Positions 6,439-12,925 of a DNA stretch of 12,925 nucleotides are shown piece after piece. The notes under the pieces are model-generated. The model was not told where the DNA came from. It did not search any database and was given only the letters and a program-made list of their open reading frames with translations. Position 1 is the stretch's first letter. Each line of letters begins with the position of its first letter. The DNA lies in contig JAZOLG010000039.1 of the NCBI GenBank assembly GCA_045652765.1, forward strand, positions 1-12,925, written 5' to 3'. Origin of the DNA: UBA1231 sp045652765 (GTDB lineage Bacteria; Bacillota_I; Bacilli_A; ML615J-28; CAG-313). The position numbers and the translations under genes were made by a program.

Positions 6439-7848
6439 TTAATTTTTTATCATTACTGTTATATTTTCAACATGATTAGTATGCGGGAACATATCCACGG
6501 GTTGAACATAATTTGGTTGATAGCCAAGATTAATTAAATATTTTATATCTCTTGCTAAAGTGGCTGGATCACATGAAATATATAAAATCTTTTTAATATC
6601 CATTTCATTAATCGTATCCATTAAAATAGTGTCTAAACCTTTTCTTGGTGGGTCCACAATAATTGCGTCAATTTGTAGTCCTTGTTTTTTCCACTTAACA
6701 ATTTGTTCAGTAGCATTACCAACAACAAATTCAATGTTTTTTACTTTGTTCGCTTTCGCGTTTTCTTTAGCATTTTTAATTGCTTCTTTAACAATTTCAA
6801 CAGAATATACATGATTTACTTTAGATGATGCACAAATACCAATTGTACCGATTCCACAATATGCATCAATAATATTATCAGTTGATTTAAAATCAGCCAT
6901 TTCAATTGCTTTTGAATATAGTAATTCTGTAGTTTCTGGATTTACTTGATAAAAAGATGTAGTACCAATTTTAAACTTATATCCAAGTAAAATATCTTCT
7001 ATATAATCTTTACCATATAAATTAATAGTTTCTTCACCTAAAATTACATTTGTTTGAGCACTATTAATATTTTGCATAATTGATACAATATTTGGATGTC
7101 TACTTACTAACTTCTTAACAAATTCATCAATGTTTCTAATATCTTTCTTAAGTGTTACTAAAACAACCATAATTTGATTAGTTTTTTTACTTTCACGAAC
7201 TAAAACATGTCTTATATCGCCAGTATGTTTTTCTTCATTATACCCTCTAATTTTAAATTCGTTGCATAAGTTTCTGATGAATTTTACAATTTCAGTCATT
7301 TCATCACTTTGAATATAACATGATTCTAGTGGAATTATTTCATGCGATGCGTTTTTATAAAATCCACAAACTGTTTTATTATTTTTTGTGCCAAATGGGA
7401 TTTGTACTTTGTTACGATATTTGTTTTGTTCGACAGATGCTAAAACATTTTTAATTTTCAAATCATTTAATCCGCCAATTTTTTCCATTGTTTGTTTAAC
7501 CATACTTTTTTTAAAAGCAAGTTGTCCTTCATATGATAGATGCATTAAATGACATCCTCCACAATTTTCATATATTGGACAGATTGGTTCAATTCTATAT
7601 TTAGATGTTTTATCTTTAAAAAGTTTTATTATTTTACCATTTCCAAGTGTTTTTTTCAAACTTGTAATTTCAATAATACCTTCTTCTTGTGTTACAGCAT
7701 TATTAACAAATATAGGAAAATTTTCAGCAATACTTTCATTTTTTAACATTCCACTGATCTTACATACACCTTTTCCATCATGTGTCATTGATACAAATTT
7801 TACTTTAAACTTTTCACCAACTTGTATTTTTTTAATAAATTCTTCCAT
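6439..7848 (-). CDS. rlmD: 23S rRNA (uracil-C5)-methyltransferase, RlmD/RlmCD family
   Basis: A 469-residue member of the TrmA/RlmC/RlmD family that makes 5-methyluridine in RNA from S-adenosylmethionine. It has an N-terminal TRAM-type RNA-binding region (about 5-78), then iron-sulfur cluster cysteines Cys90, Cys96, Cys99 and Cys177 (C-x5-C-x2-C plus one). The methyltransferase domain shows FYQVNPETTE (299-308), the SAM-binding loop DAYCGIGTIG (328-337), DPPRKGLD (399-406), nucleophile Cys426 in YISCDP, and the likely general base Glu461 in NHVEN. Firmicute versions often methylate U747 and U1939 (RlmCD), and the exact site cannot be read from sequence. The ATG at 7848 follows the pgpA stop by six bases with an AGGT ribosome site. 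It is the last gene of the priA transcription unit. Confidence 0.93.
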   Translation of the reverse strand: MEEFIKKIQVGEKFKVKFVSMTHDGKGVCKISGMLKNESIAENFPIFVNNAVTQEEGIIEITSLKKTLGNGKIIKLFKDKTSKYRIEPICPIYENCGGCHLMHLSYEGQLAFKKSMVKQTMEKIGGLNDLKIKNVLASVEQNKYRNKVQIPFGTKNNKTVCGFYKNASHEIIPLESCYIQSDEMTEIVKFIRNLCNEFKIRGYNEEKHTGDIRHVLVRESKKTNQIMVVLVTLKKDIRNIDEFVKKLVSRHPNIVSIMQNINSAQTNVILGEETINLYGKDYIEDILLGYKFKIGTTSFYQVNPETTELLYSKAIEMADFKSTDNIIDAYCGIGTIGICASSKVNHVYSVEIVKEAIKNAKENAKANKVKNIEFVVGNATEQIVKWKKQGLQIDAIIVDPPRKGLDTILMDTINEMDIKKILYISCDPATLARDIKYLINLGYQPNYVQPVDMFPHTNHVENITVMIKN

Positions 7849-7854
7849 AATTAC

Positions 7855-8385
7855 CTACTTATCTTTTGCTTTATCTTCGCTAATAATTTGAGCAACTCTT
7901 GTTGATGCTGCAGCTGCAATAGACCCTACAATATCATCTAAGAAAGTATGACATTTTCCTTTTAAGTCTTTACCTTCTTCATTAAGTCTATTTACTACAC
8001 TTGGTTTATTTACATCGATATCACCAAAATTAGTTTGTCCAATCGAACCATAAAGTCTTGCAATGTCAATACCTAAGATTTCATCAACTCCAAATACACC
8101 AAGATCATATCTTATAATATCTTGAATTGGACCTTTTAGTAATCCTTCTTCAGCAAGACGGTCAATTTCAACACCTAGTTGTAATATATGAAAAACATCG
8201 CGAAGTGAAAGTATTTTTTCCACACTTTCTATACAATCAGAATATTTTACATTATCAGAATATTTAGCTTGTTGATTATATGCGATGTCCGCAATATCTT
8301 CTAATTTTACACCACGTTCTTTTAAAGTGTTTATATTTAAATCTAACATTTCTTTTCTTGAATAATATAATTTAACGTCACTCAT
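7855..8385 (-). CDS. pgpA: YutG/PgpA-family phosphatidylglycerophosphatase A-related protein
   Basis: A 176-residue soluble protein of the Firmicute YutG branch of the PgpA family, which is expected to remove the phosphate from phosphatidylglycerophosphate during phosphatidylglycerol synthesis. Conserved landmarks are LKERGVKLEDIADI near 16-29, GVEIDRLAEEGLL near 71-83, GVDEILGIDIARLYGSIGQTNFG (about 99-121) and the C-terminal signature HTFLDDIVGSIAAAAS (145-160). The paired aspartates in LDD are candidate metal ligands. There is no transmembrane segment, unlike the E. coli PgpA membrane protein, so activity rests on family assignment. The ATG at 8385 lies four bases after the fmt stop. Its ribosome site (AAAGAGT) is weak, suggesting translational coupling to fmt. 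It ends with TAG. Confidence 0.82.
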   Translation of the reverse strand: MSDVKLYYSRKEMLDLNINTLKERGVKLEDIADIAYNQQAKYSDNVKYSDCIESVEKILSLRDVFHILQLGVEIDRLAEEGLLKGPIQDIIRYDLGVFGVDEILGIDIARLYGSIGQTNFGDIDVNKPSVVNRLNEEGKDLKGKCHTFLDDIVGSIAAAASTRVAQIISEDKAKDK

Positions 8386-8389
8386 AAAA

Positions 8390-9325
8390 TTACTCTTTTC
8401 TATATTTCTTTAATCCGCCATTAATAAAATCAATAGCTTTCATTCTTTTCTTACCAACTGGTTGTACTTCGTATATATCAATTGTCGTGTTATTTCCACA
8501 AGCCATTGTAAAATATTTCTTATTAATACTTACAATTTCACCTAGTTCAAGATTATGAGTTAAACTACCTACTTTTAAATCATAAACTTTAATTCGGTCA
8601 TTTGGATCATTAAATCCATTAAAGTAAAAATACATTCCTGGTTCATCAAGAAGCGCTCTAAGTGTTCTTTCAATAACTGTAGCTTCTTTTGTAAAATCAA
8701 TTTGTTCTTCTGTACTTTCAATATTATATGAGAAAGTTGCATAAGCTTCTTCTTGTTTAACTGGGGTGATTTTACCTTCTATTAAAGCTGGAATAGTTTC
8801 CATTAATAAGTCACGGCCTAAAAGACTCATTTTTTGAAATAAAGTAGTAGAAGTATCTGTATCTTCTATGATTAATTCTTTTTGCGATAAGATATCTCCT
8901 GCATCCATCTTTTTAGCCATATACATAATCGTAATACCAGTTACTTTATCACCATTCATGATAGCACGTTGAATTGGTGCTCCACCTCTGTGTTTTGGTA
9001 ATAGTGAACCGTGAACATTAATGCTTTTAAAGCGAGGACTATTCAAAAGTTTCATTCCAACAATTTGGCCATAAGCAGCTGTTATGATTAAATCAGGATT
9101 TAACGCAATTATATCTTCATAATCTTCTCTGATTTTAATTGGTTGAAATACCTTTAATCCTTTTTCTAACGCAAACTTTTTCACAGGACTCATTTGAAGT
9201 TCTTTTTTTCTTCCTACTATTTTGTCAGGTTGAGTTACCACACCTACTACATCATATGTGTTATAAAGAGCTTCTAGGATTGGAACACTAAATTCTGGTG
9301 TTCCCATAAATACTATTTTTAACAT
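8390..9325 (-). CDS. fmt: Methionyl-tRNA formyltransferase
   Basis: A 311-residue enzyme that formylates the initiator Met-tRNA using 10-formyl-tetrahydrofolate. The N-terminus IVFMGTPEFSVPIL (4-17), AAYGQI (83-88) and NVHGSLLPKHRGGAPIQ (103-119) are diagnostic. Catalytic Asn103, His105 and Asp141 (in MDAGD) correspond to E. coli Asn106, His108 and Asp144. The C-terminal tRNA-binding domain runs from about 205 and ends in QPVGKKRMKAIDF. The usual Pro-rich segment after the domain junction reads LLDEPGMYFYF here, slightly diverged. The ATG at 9325 has an AGGAG site that overlaps the priA TAG stop. Fmt requires a peptide deformylase, which often sits between priA and fmt in Firmicutes; it is not present here and must be encoded elsewhere. 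Confidence 0.96.
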   Translation of the reverse strand: MLKIVFMGTPEFSVPILEALYNTYDVVGVVTQPDKIVGRKKELQMSPVKKFALEKGLKVFQPIKIREDYEDIIALNPDLIITAAYGQIVGMKLLNSPRFKSINVHGSLLPKHRGGAPIQRAIMNGDKVTGITIMYMAKKMDAGDILSQKELIIEDTDTSTTLFQKMSLLGRDLLMETIPALIEGKITPVKQEEAYATFSYNIESTEEQIDFTKEATVIERTLRALLDEPGMYFYFNGFNDPNDRIKVYDLKVGSLTHNLELGEIVSINKKYFTMACGNNTTIDIYEVQPVGKKRMKAIDFINGGLKKYRKE

Positions 9326-9333
9326 AATGTCTC

Positions 9334-11649
9334 CTAACTAATTGATTTTGAGTATCTATCAAAAATTACCATTGTATTTTTATTTTGAAACATTTCATAT
9401 ATATGCATATAAATCTTTTTAATATTTGGATCTTTATGTTTAACAATTAATTGAACTTTCTTTTCTTTATAATTGTAGCTTGGTCCAATAACAACAATAC
9501 TTGGATTTAATTTTAAAATTGTTTTTTTAATATTATATGCATTTATAAAAACTTCTTTAAAATCACCTTTAACTAAAATACGATTAACTTCATAAAGCGG
9601 TTCAACTTGTAAAGCCTCTCTTATTTTTAGTTCTTCATAAAAATATTCATCATAATCATTTAAAATAAAATTCTTTAATACAATATTTTTGATATCATTT
9701 GTTTGAATAATCATTGTACCACTATTAAGTAGTTTTTTCGCATGTTGTAACATACTATAAGCCAAGTGGTTAGCATTATATGATGGAGTATTTAAAACGA
9801 CATCTAAATTAATAATGCCAACTACTGTTATGTTTTTAACATCAATTGATCTTGAAAAAGTATCACTAGTAATTAAAATATCAAGTTCATCTTGATTGAA
9901 ATTATCTATAACTTCTTCTAGAAGGTCTTCTTTAGAATCTTTTAATACTTGAACTTTTGCAGTATCAAATAAAGATTTAACTGTTTCTTCTAATTTTTCC
10001 ATGCCTATTCCATCAAAAGATAATTTGTTTGTCTTACAAATTGGACACACTTTTGGTTCTACAGTTTTTTTGTAACATACAGGACAATAAAGTTCATGTT
10101 TATCTTTATGATATTGGAAAGGAACCTTACAATTTAAACATTTTAATGTTTTTCCACAACTTCTACAAGTTACACTAGTTGAATAACCTTTGTTATTTAA
10201 AATAAGAATTATTTTTTCACCTTTTTTTAAAGCATCATTTATTTGCATATAAAGTGTTGGACTAATAATTGTTGATTGGTGTTCTCTTGCTAGAGTTGTT
10301 AAATTTACTACTTCATATTTGATATTGTCTATAGTTTTATTTGTTAATAATTTTATATGTCCTAACATTGCTTCTTTATATGTATTAAGAAGCGGTGCTG
10401 TAGAATGTAAAACTAATTTAATATCAACATTATTAATCGAATGTTCTAATTCTATTAAATCTAACATTACTAAATTTAAATCATATCTTGGAGACTGATC
10501 GTTTCGATAATTTAGTGATTCTTGATCTAACATTATAATAGTTTTAATATTAGGATAGTTCCATAAACTAAATGCTTGTGTTGTTACAAATACAGAGTAC
10601 TTATTAAGTTCATAAAAGTAATCATAGATGGCCGCTTCACTAATAGTTGAATTTAAACAAGCAACTTTGATTTTTAAATATTTTCTTATTTTTGATGCTA
10701 TTTCAAAACTTTGTAAAATATCACTACATAAAATTAAAGTATTTTGTTTATTATTTAAGTTATCATTAATAATCTTTATTATGAAATCTAGTTCTTCATT
10801 TTTACTTGAAGGTATATATAAAAACTTATTACTTTCTTTATACTTATCCATATAATTGTTATCAATATCACTACTTAAAACTTCATTAACTTGATAACTA
10901 ATATTTGATGCTTTAATTCTTACATATGGTTCATATGATTCTTTTAAAAACCCTTGCTTAACCATTTTCGTAACTAAATATCTTGGTACACCAATATTTG
11001 ATTCTAATTCTTCGTAAGTTTTACCTTTTGGATATTCTTTTAAGAAAAACATTAGTTCTTTTCTAATATCTGATTTTTGATTTAATAAATGATATTCAAA
11101 ATCATCTTGATAAACAGAATATTTTTTAATCCATTTAGGTTGTGTTCTTTGGATTGCGTCATAACGAATAGCTATATCACCAAGTAAAATAGCTTGTTTT
11201 ATTTGTCTTTCAAATGGTTTAAACTTAGGTGTTACTTTAACTAGCCTTTCACCATTAAATAAATCTAGTAGATTAGCATCTAGATTTGACCCATTAATTA
11301 TTTCGTAATATTTAATAGTTTGAAGTCTTAATCCTTGAGGCATCATTAGATTTAATATTCTAGACATCGGACTAATAGTCTCAAGTCTTATTTTTTTGGC
11401 TAGTTCTATTTGAACATTTGTAAGAATTGGAGTTTCATCTAAAACTTCCAAAATTGGCTTAATTTCGCCCAAATATTCACTTTTATCACTAATATCTAAA
11501 ACAATACCTAAAGTAGGACGATTTGATGGACCAAATGGTACTTTAACTCTCATTCCTTTAGAAACTATCATATTATCAGGAATGATATAGTCAAACTGAT
11601 AATCAACTTGTGATGATGGGTTATCGATAATAATATTTGCGTAAGACAT
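9334..11649 (-). CDS. priA: PriA-like primosomal protein with intact zinc site but degenerate helicase motifs
   Basis: A 771-residue PriA homologue (usual length about 730-805) for recognising stalled forks and reloading the replicative helicase. The N-terminal DNA-binding domain is normal (GMRVKVPFG, about 32-40), followed by a winged-helix region near 200-240. Eight zinc-site cysteines are kept: 495, 498, 504, 507, 522, 525, 535 and 538. The C-terminus keeps family landmarks (FYEELKIREAL, VVIGPS). All ATPase motifs are lost: the Walker A segment aligned to GVTGSGKTE reads YIPSSKNEE (about 278-286), the DEEH box reads DQES (375-378), the GSATP motif reads HSTAP, and the GTQMIAKG and QVAGRAGR motifs are absent. 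Landmarks beside them, such as SPRYDLNLV and MIIQT, still align, so this is not misassignment. The start is ATG 11649: a GTG at 11658 is in frame but overlaps the ribosome site. Likely a DNA-binding loader without helicase activity. Confidence 0.9.
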   Translation of the reverse strand: MSYANIIIDNPSSQVDYQFDYIIPDNMIVSKGMRVKVPFGPSNRPTLGIVLDISDKSEYLGEIKPILEVLDETPILTNVQIELAKKIRLETISPMSRILNLMMPQGLRLQTIKYYEIINGSNLDANLLDLFNGERLVKVTPKFKPFERQIKQAILLGDIAIRYDAIQRTQPKWIKKYSVYQDDFEYHLLNQKSDIRKELMFFLKEYPKGKTYEELESNIGVPRYLVTKMVKQGFLKESYEPYVRIKASNISYQVNEVLSSDIDNNYMDKYKESNKFLYIPSSKNEELDFIIKIINDNLNNKQNTLILCSDILQSFEIASKIRKYLKIKVACLNSTISEAAIYDYFYELNKYSVFVTTQAFSLWNYPNIKTIIMLDQESLNYRNDQSPRYDLNLVMLDLIELEHSINNVDIKLVLHSTAPLLNTYKEAMLGHIKLLTNKTIDNIKYEVVNLTTLAREHQSTIISPTLYMQINDALKKGEKIILILNNKGYSTSVTCRSCGKTLKCLNCKVPFQYHKDKHELYCPVCYKKTVEPKVCPICKTNKLSFDGIGMEKLEETVKSLFDTAKVQVLKDSKEDLLEEVIDNFNQDELDILITSDTFSRSIDVKNITVVGIINLDVVLNTPSYNANHLAYSMLQHAKKLLNSGTMIIQTNDIKNIVLKNFILNDYDEYFYEELKIREALQVEPLYEVNRILVKGDFKEVFINAYNIKKTILKLNPSIVVIGPSYNYKEKKVQLIVKHKDPNIKKIYMHIYEMFQNKNTMVIFDRYSKSIS

Positions 11650-11657
11650 ATTAGTCA

Positions 11658-11664
11658 CTCCTTT
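11658..11664 (-). promoter_or_regulatory. Ribosome binding site that sets the priA start
   Basis: The minus strand reads AAAGGAG, ending eight bases before the ATG at 11649, which is ideal spacing. The upstream in-frame GTG (11658-11656) shares a base with this site and so cannot use it. The predicted transcript start near 11666 would also leave the GTG only eight bases of leader. The ATG start removes three residues from the longer frame. Confidence 0.8.
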
Positions 11665-11672
11665 CTTAACTT

Positions 11673-11700
11673 ATTATACCATACTTATTTAATTTTTAAA
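11673..11700 (-). promoter_or_regulatory. Promoter of the priA-fmt-pgpA-rlmD operon
   Basis: The minus strand carries TATAAT (11678-11673) preceded by TGG, giving an extended -10 element. A weaker -35, TTTAAA (11700-11695), lies 16 bases upstream and matches four of six consensus bases. Transcription would start near 11666, leaving a leader of about 17 bases that holds the priA ribosome site. No other promoter is apparent before rlmD ends. Confidence 0.75.
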
Positions 11701-11749
11701 TAAGATTTACAAAAAAACTAATATATATTTCAATTTATAAAAAATATAA

Positions 11750-11787
11750 TAAATAAGCTTGCTATCTAAAAGTAGCAAGCTTATTTA
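11750..11787 (-). terminator. Strong intrinsic terminator after the three-repeat protein gene
   Basis: A perfect inverted repeat with 14-base arms (11751-11764 and 11773-11786), extended by one more T-A pair, surrounds an eight-base loop. On the minus strand it is followed by an A/T-rich tract ending in TTTTTT. It lies 35 bases after the stop at 11822 and separates that gene from the priA promoter. The U tract directly after the stem is interrupted by A residues, so efficiency is uncertain. The rest of 11701-11821 shows nothing else. Confidence 0.8.
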
Positions 11788-11821
11788 ATTTATATATATT
11801 CAAGAAGAAACAATATATTGA

Positions 11822-12925
11822 TTAATCCCTAATATATTGCTTTGTTATTGTATTAATATTTTCTAAATCACGATTGTCTATTTCAATAACAACCAATTTT
11901 GAATACAACCAATCCTGTCCAGAACAAATTGCTGGACGTAAACCAATTGTCAGTGTGTCATTTTCAACAACTTTAACAATTTCAGTCACAAAATATTTAG
12001 TATCAATTCTAAACCCTAAAAGAATTAAAGACTTATTCTCAAAATCATAATTTCTATAATAATCAAAGAAACGTCCAAAAAGAGAATTTTTAATTAATTC
12101 TGACCAATCGCTTACAACAACTGGTGTAGAGTAACTTGATAAATCTATTATGCCTGAATAATTATAATCACGATATGTTAATACATCATAATTATTAATT
12201 ACTTCTACTTCATTTAAAACAACCTTAATATTATTAGTCTCATTGATATATTTATTATCTACTTCTACAATACATAAATAACCATGCTCAAATGAATTGG
12301 TTTCTAAACTATCAACATTTAATAATAAACGATTACCTTCCGTTCCAATGCTAACAGAAAATTCATCTTCGTTACATTTTGTATTAACATAAAAATAAAC
12401 TAATGAATTGAGGTGAAAATATTCTTGATTATATTTAGAATTTTTAGGTAATTGATTTTGAAGTTGTTTTATAAAATAAAGATAATCTTCTTCGTTATTA
12501 ATGATTTTAGCATAACCATCATAATATAAATACAGTGCATTCTGATCTTTAACATAAAAGTTAGGACGTTCATTATTATTTGTTATATCTTGATTATTCA
12601 AATTGATTTGAATATTATTAAATTTTTCTAAATAAGAATTATCAAATTCGATCAAAAATAATTTAGTTGAATCATAATCTAAACTGCTTTCACTAGTTAC
12701 AAAATCCAATATTAAATTTTTATTATTTATTAAGAAATTAGTACATTTTATATCGCTATTATATGTTGCAGGTAAATAAGCAACAACTAAAAATTCATTT
12801 TCAAAATAATCTAAAGTATATTCTTCTTTTATTTCATGTTCTAAAATAAAATTACTATATGTTTCATATGACATAATAATTTCATTTGAACCAGACAAAT
12901 CATTGTTATAATCTAAATCATATAA
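11822..12925 (-). CDS. Unrecognised protein with three diverged PrcB-like beta repeats, N-terminus outside the window
   Basis: The frame is open to the right edge (367 residues visible), so the gene starts outside the window; a TTG at 12898 inside it has no support as a start. Three units of about 100 residues recur, at roughly 17-114, 131-240 and 265-362 of the visible fragment. Each has a short helix-like lead, a Y/F-rich segment into a hydrophobic strand (ENEFLVVAYL, LNSLVYFYV, ENKSLILLGF), a strand such as NLILDFV, RLLLNV or TLTIGL, and an ending of one pattern: LFLIEFDNSYLE, LCIVEVDNKYIN, LVVIEIDNRDLE. The layout recalls PrcB C-terminal-type domains (strand, Gly/Tyr turn, strand, ValGlu-Ile-Pro end), but the match is by pattern only. 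A secreted or lipid-anchored protein would be typical, but its N-terminus cannot be seen. Function unknown. Confidence 0.75.
   Translation of the reverse strand, partial: LYDLDYNNDLSGSNEIIMSYETYSNFILEHEIKEEYTLDYFENEFLVVAYLPATYNSDIKCTNFLINNKNLILDFVTSESSLDYDSTKLFLIEFDNSYLEKFNNIQINLNNQDITNNNERPNFYVKDQNALYLYYDGYAKIINNEEDYLYFIKQLQNQLPKNSKYNQEYFHLNSLVYFYVNTKCNEDEFSVSIGTEGNRLLLNVDSLETNSFEHGYLCIVEVDNKYINETNNIKVVLNEVEVINNYDVLTYRDYNYSGIIDLSSYSTPVVVSDWSELIKNSLFGRFFDYYRNYDFENKSLILLGFRIDTKYFVTEIVKVVENDTLTIGLRPAICSGQDWLYSKLVVIEIDNRDLENINTITKQYIRD

Noticed and set aside
6560..10855. Plus-strand open frames at 6560-6814, 7549-7746 and 10628-10855, and a minus-strand frame at 5232-5429
   Set aside because: All fall inside clearly conserved genes (rlmD, priA, pncB) in other frames and have no independent support.
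11650..11658. GTG at 11658 as the priA start
   Set aside because: It overlaps the AAAGGAG ribosome site; the ATG at 11649 is spaced ideally from it.
12896..12898. TTG at 12898 as the start of the three-repeat protein
   Set aside because: The frame stays open to the right edge, there is no ribosome site in front of the TTG, and the first repeat begins close behind it.

Overview
The window is a very AT-rich piece of bacterial chromosome in which every supported gene lies on the minus strand, so transcription runs from right to left. All conserved genes are full length under the standard code. Every visible stop is TAA (seven) or TAG (two), with no TGA. Strong Shine-Dalgarno sites, 1-8 base gaps between genes and Bacillus-like versions of PriA, Fmt, YutG/PgpA, RlmD and PncB point to a low-GC Firmicute, probably a Mollicutes-related member of the Bacilli (RF39, Izemoplasma, Haloplasma or Erysipelotrichia type). 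The exact lineage is an inference.

Layout, in transcription order. (1) 12925-11822: the C-terminal part of an unrecognised protein built from three diverged copies of one beta-rich unit, closed by a strong terminator at 11750-11787. (2) 11700-6439: a promoter followed by priA, fmt, pgpA (yutG-type) and rlmD, packed with 4-8 base gaps; these serve replication restart, initiator-tRNA formylation, phospholipid synthesis and rRNA methylation. The priA product keeps its DNA-binding and zinc regions but has lost all recognisable helicase ATPase motifs. (3) 6406-4671: a possible extended -10 promoter, then pncB and pncA one base apart; together they turn nicotinamide into nicotinate and then nicotinate mononucleotide for NAD salvage. 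(4) 4653-4545: a perfect consensus promoter followed by a compact leader or small RNA ending in a strong hairpin terminator. Its predicted 5' end is complementary to the terminator loop. (5) 4479-1: an accessory operon of an orphan 195-residue protein, a MurE-like ligase lacking the UDP-substrate domain, and a large RHS/YD-repeat protein that runs off the left edge. Gaps in this operon are 1-2 bases, so the three products are probably made together.

No stretch longer than 300 bases lacks a gene. The two larger intergenic regions (4480-4670 and 11650-11821) hold the regulatory signals listed below. I see no tRNA, rRNA, CRISPR array, insertion sequence or phage integration site. The most interesting items are the helicase-dead PriA, the leader RNA at 4545-4618, and the Mur-ligase/RHS operon it may control.
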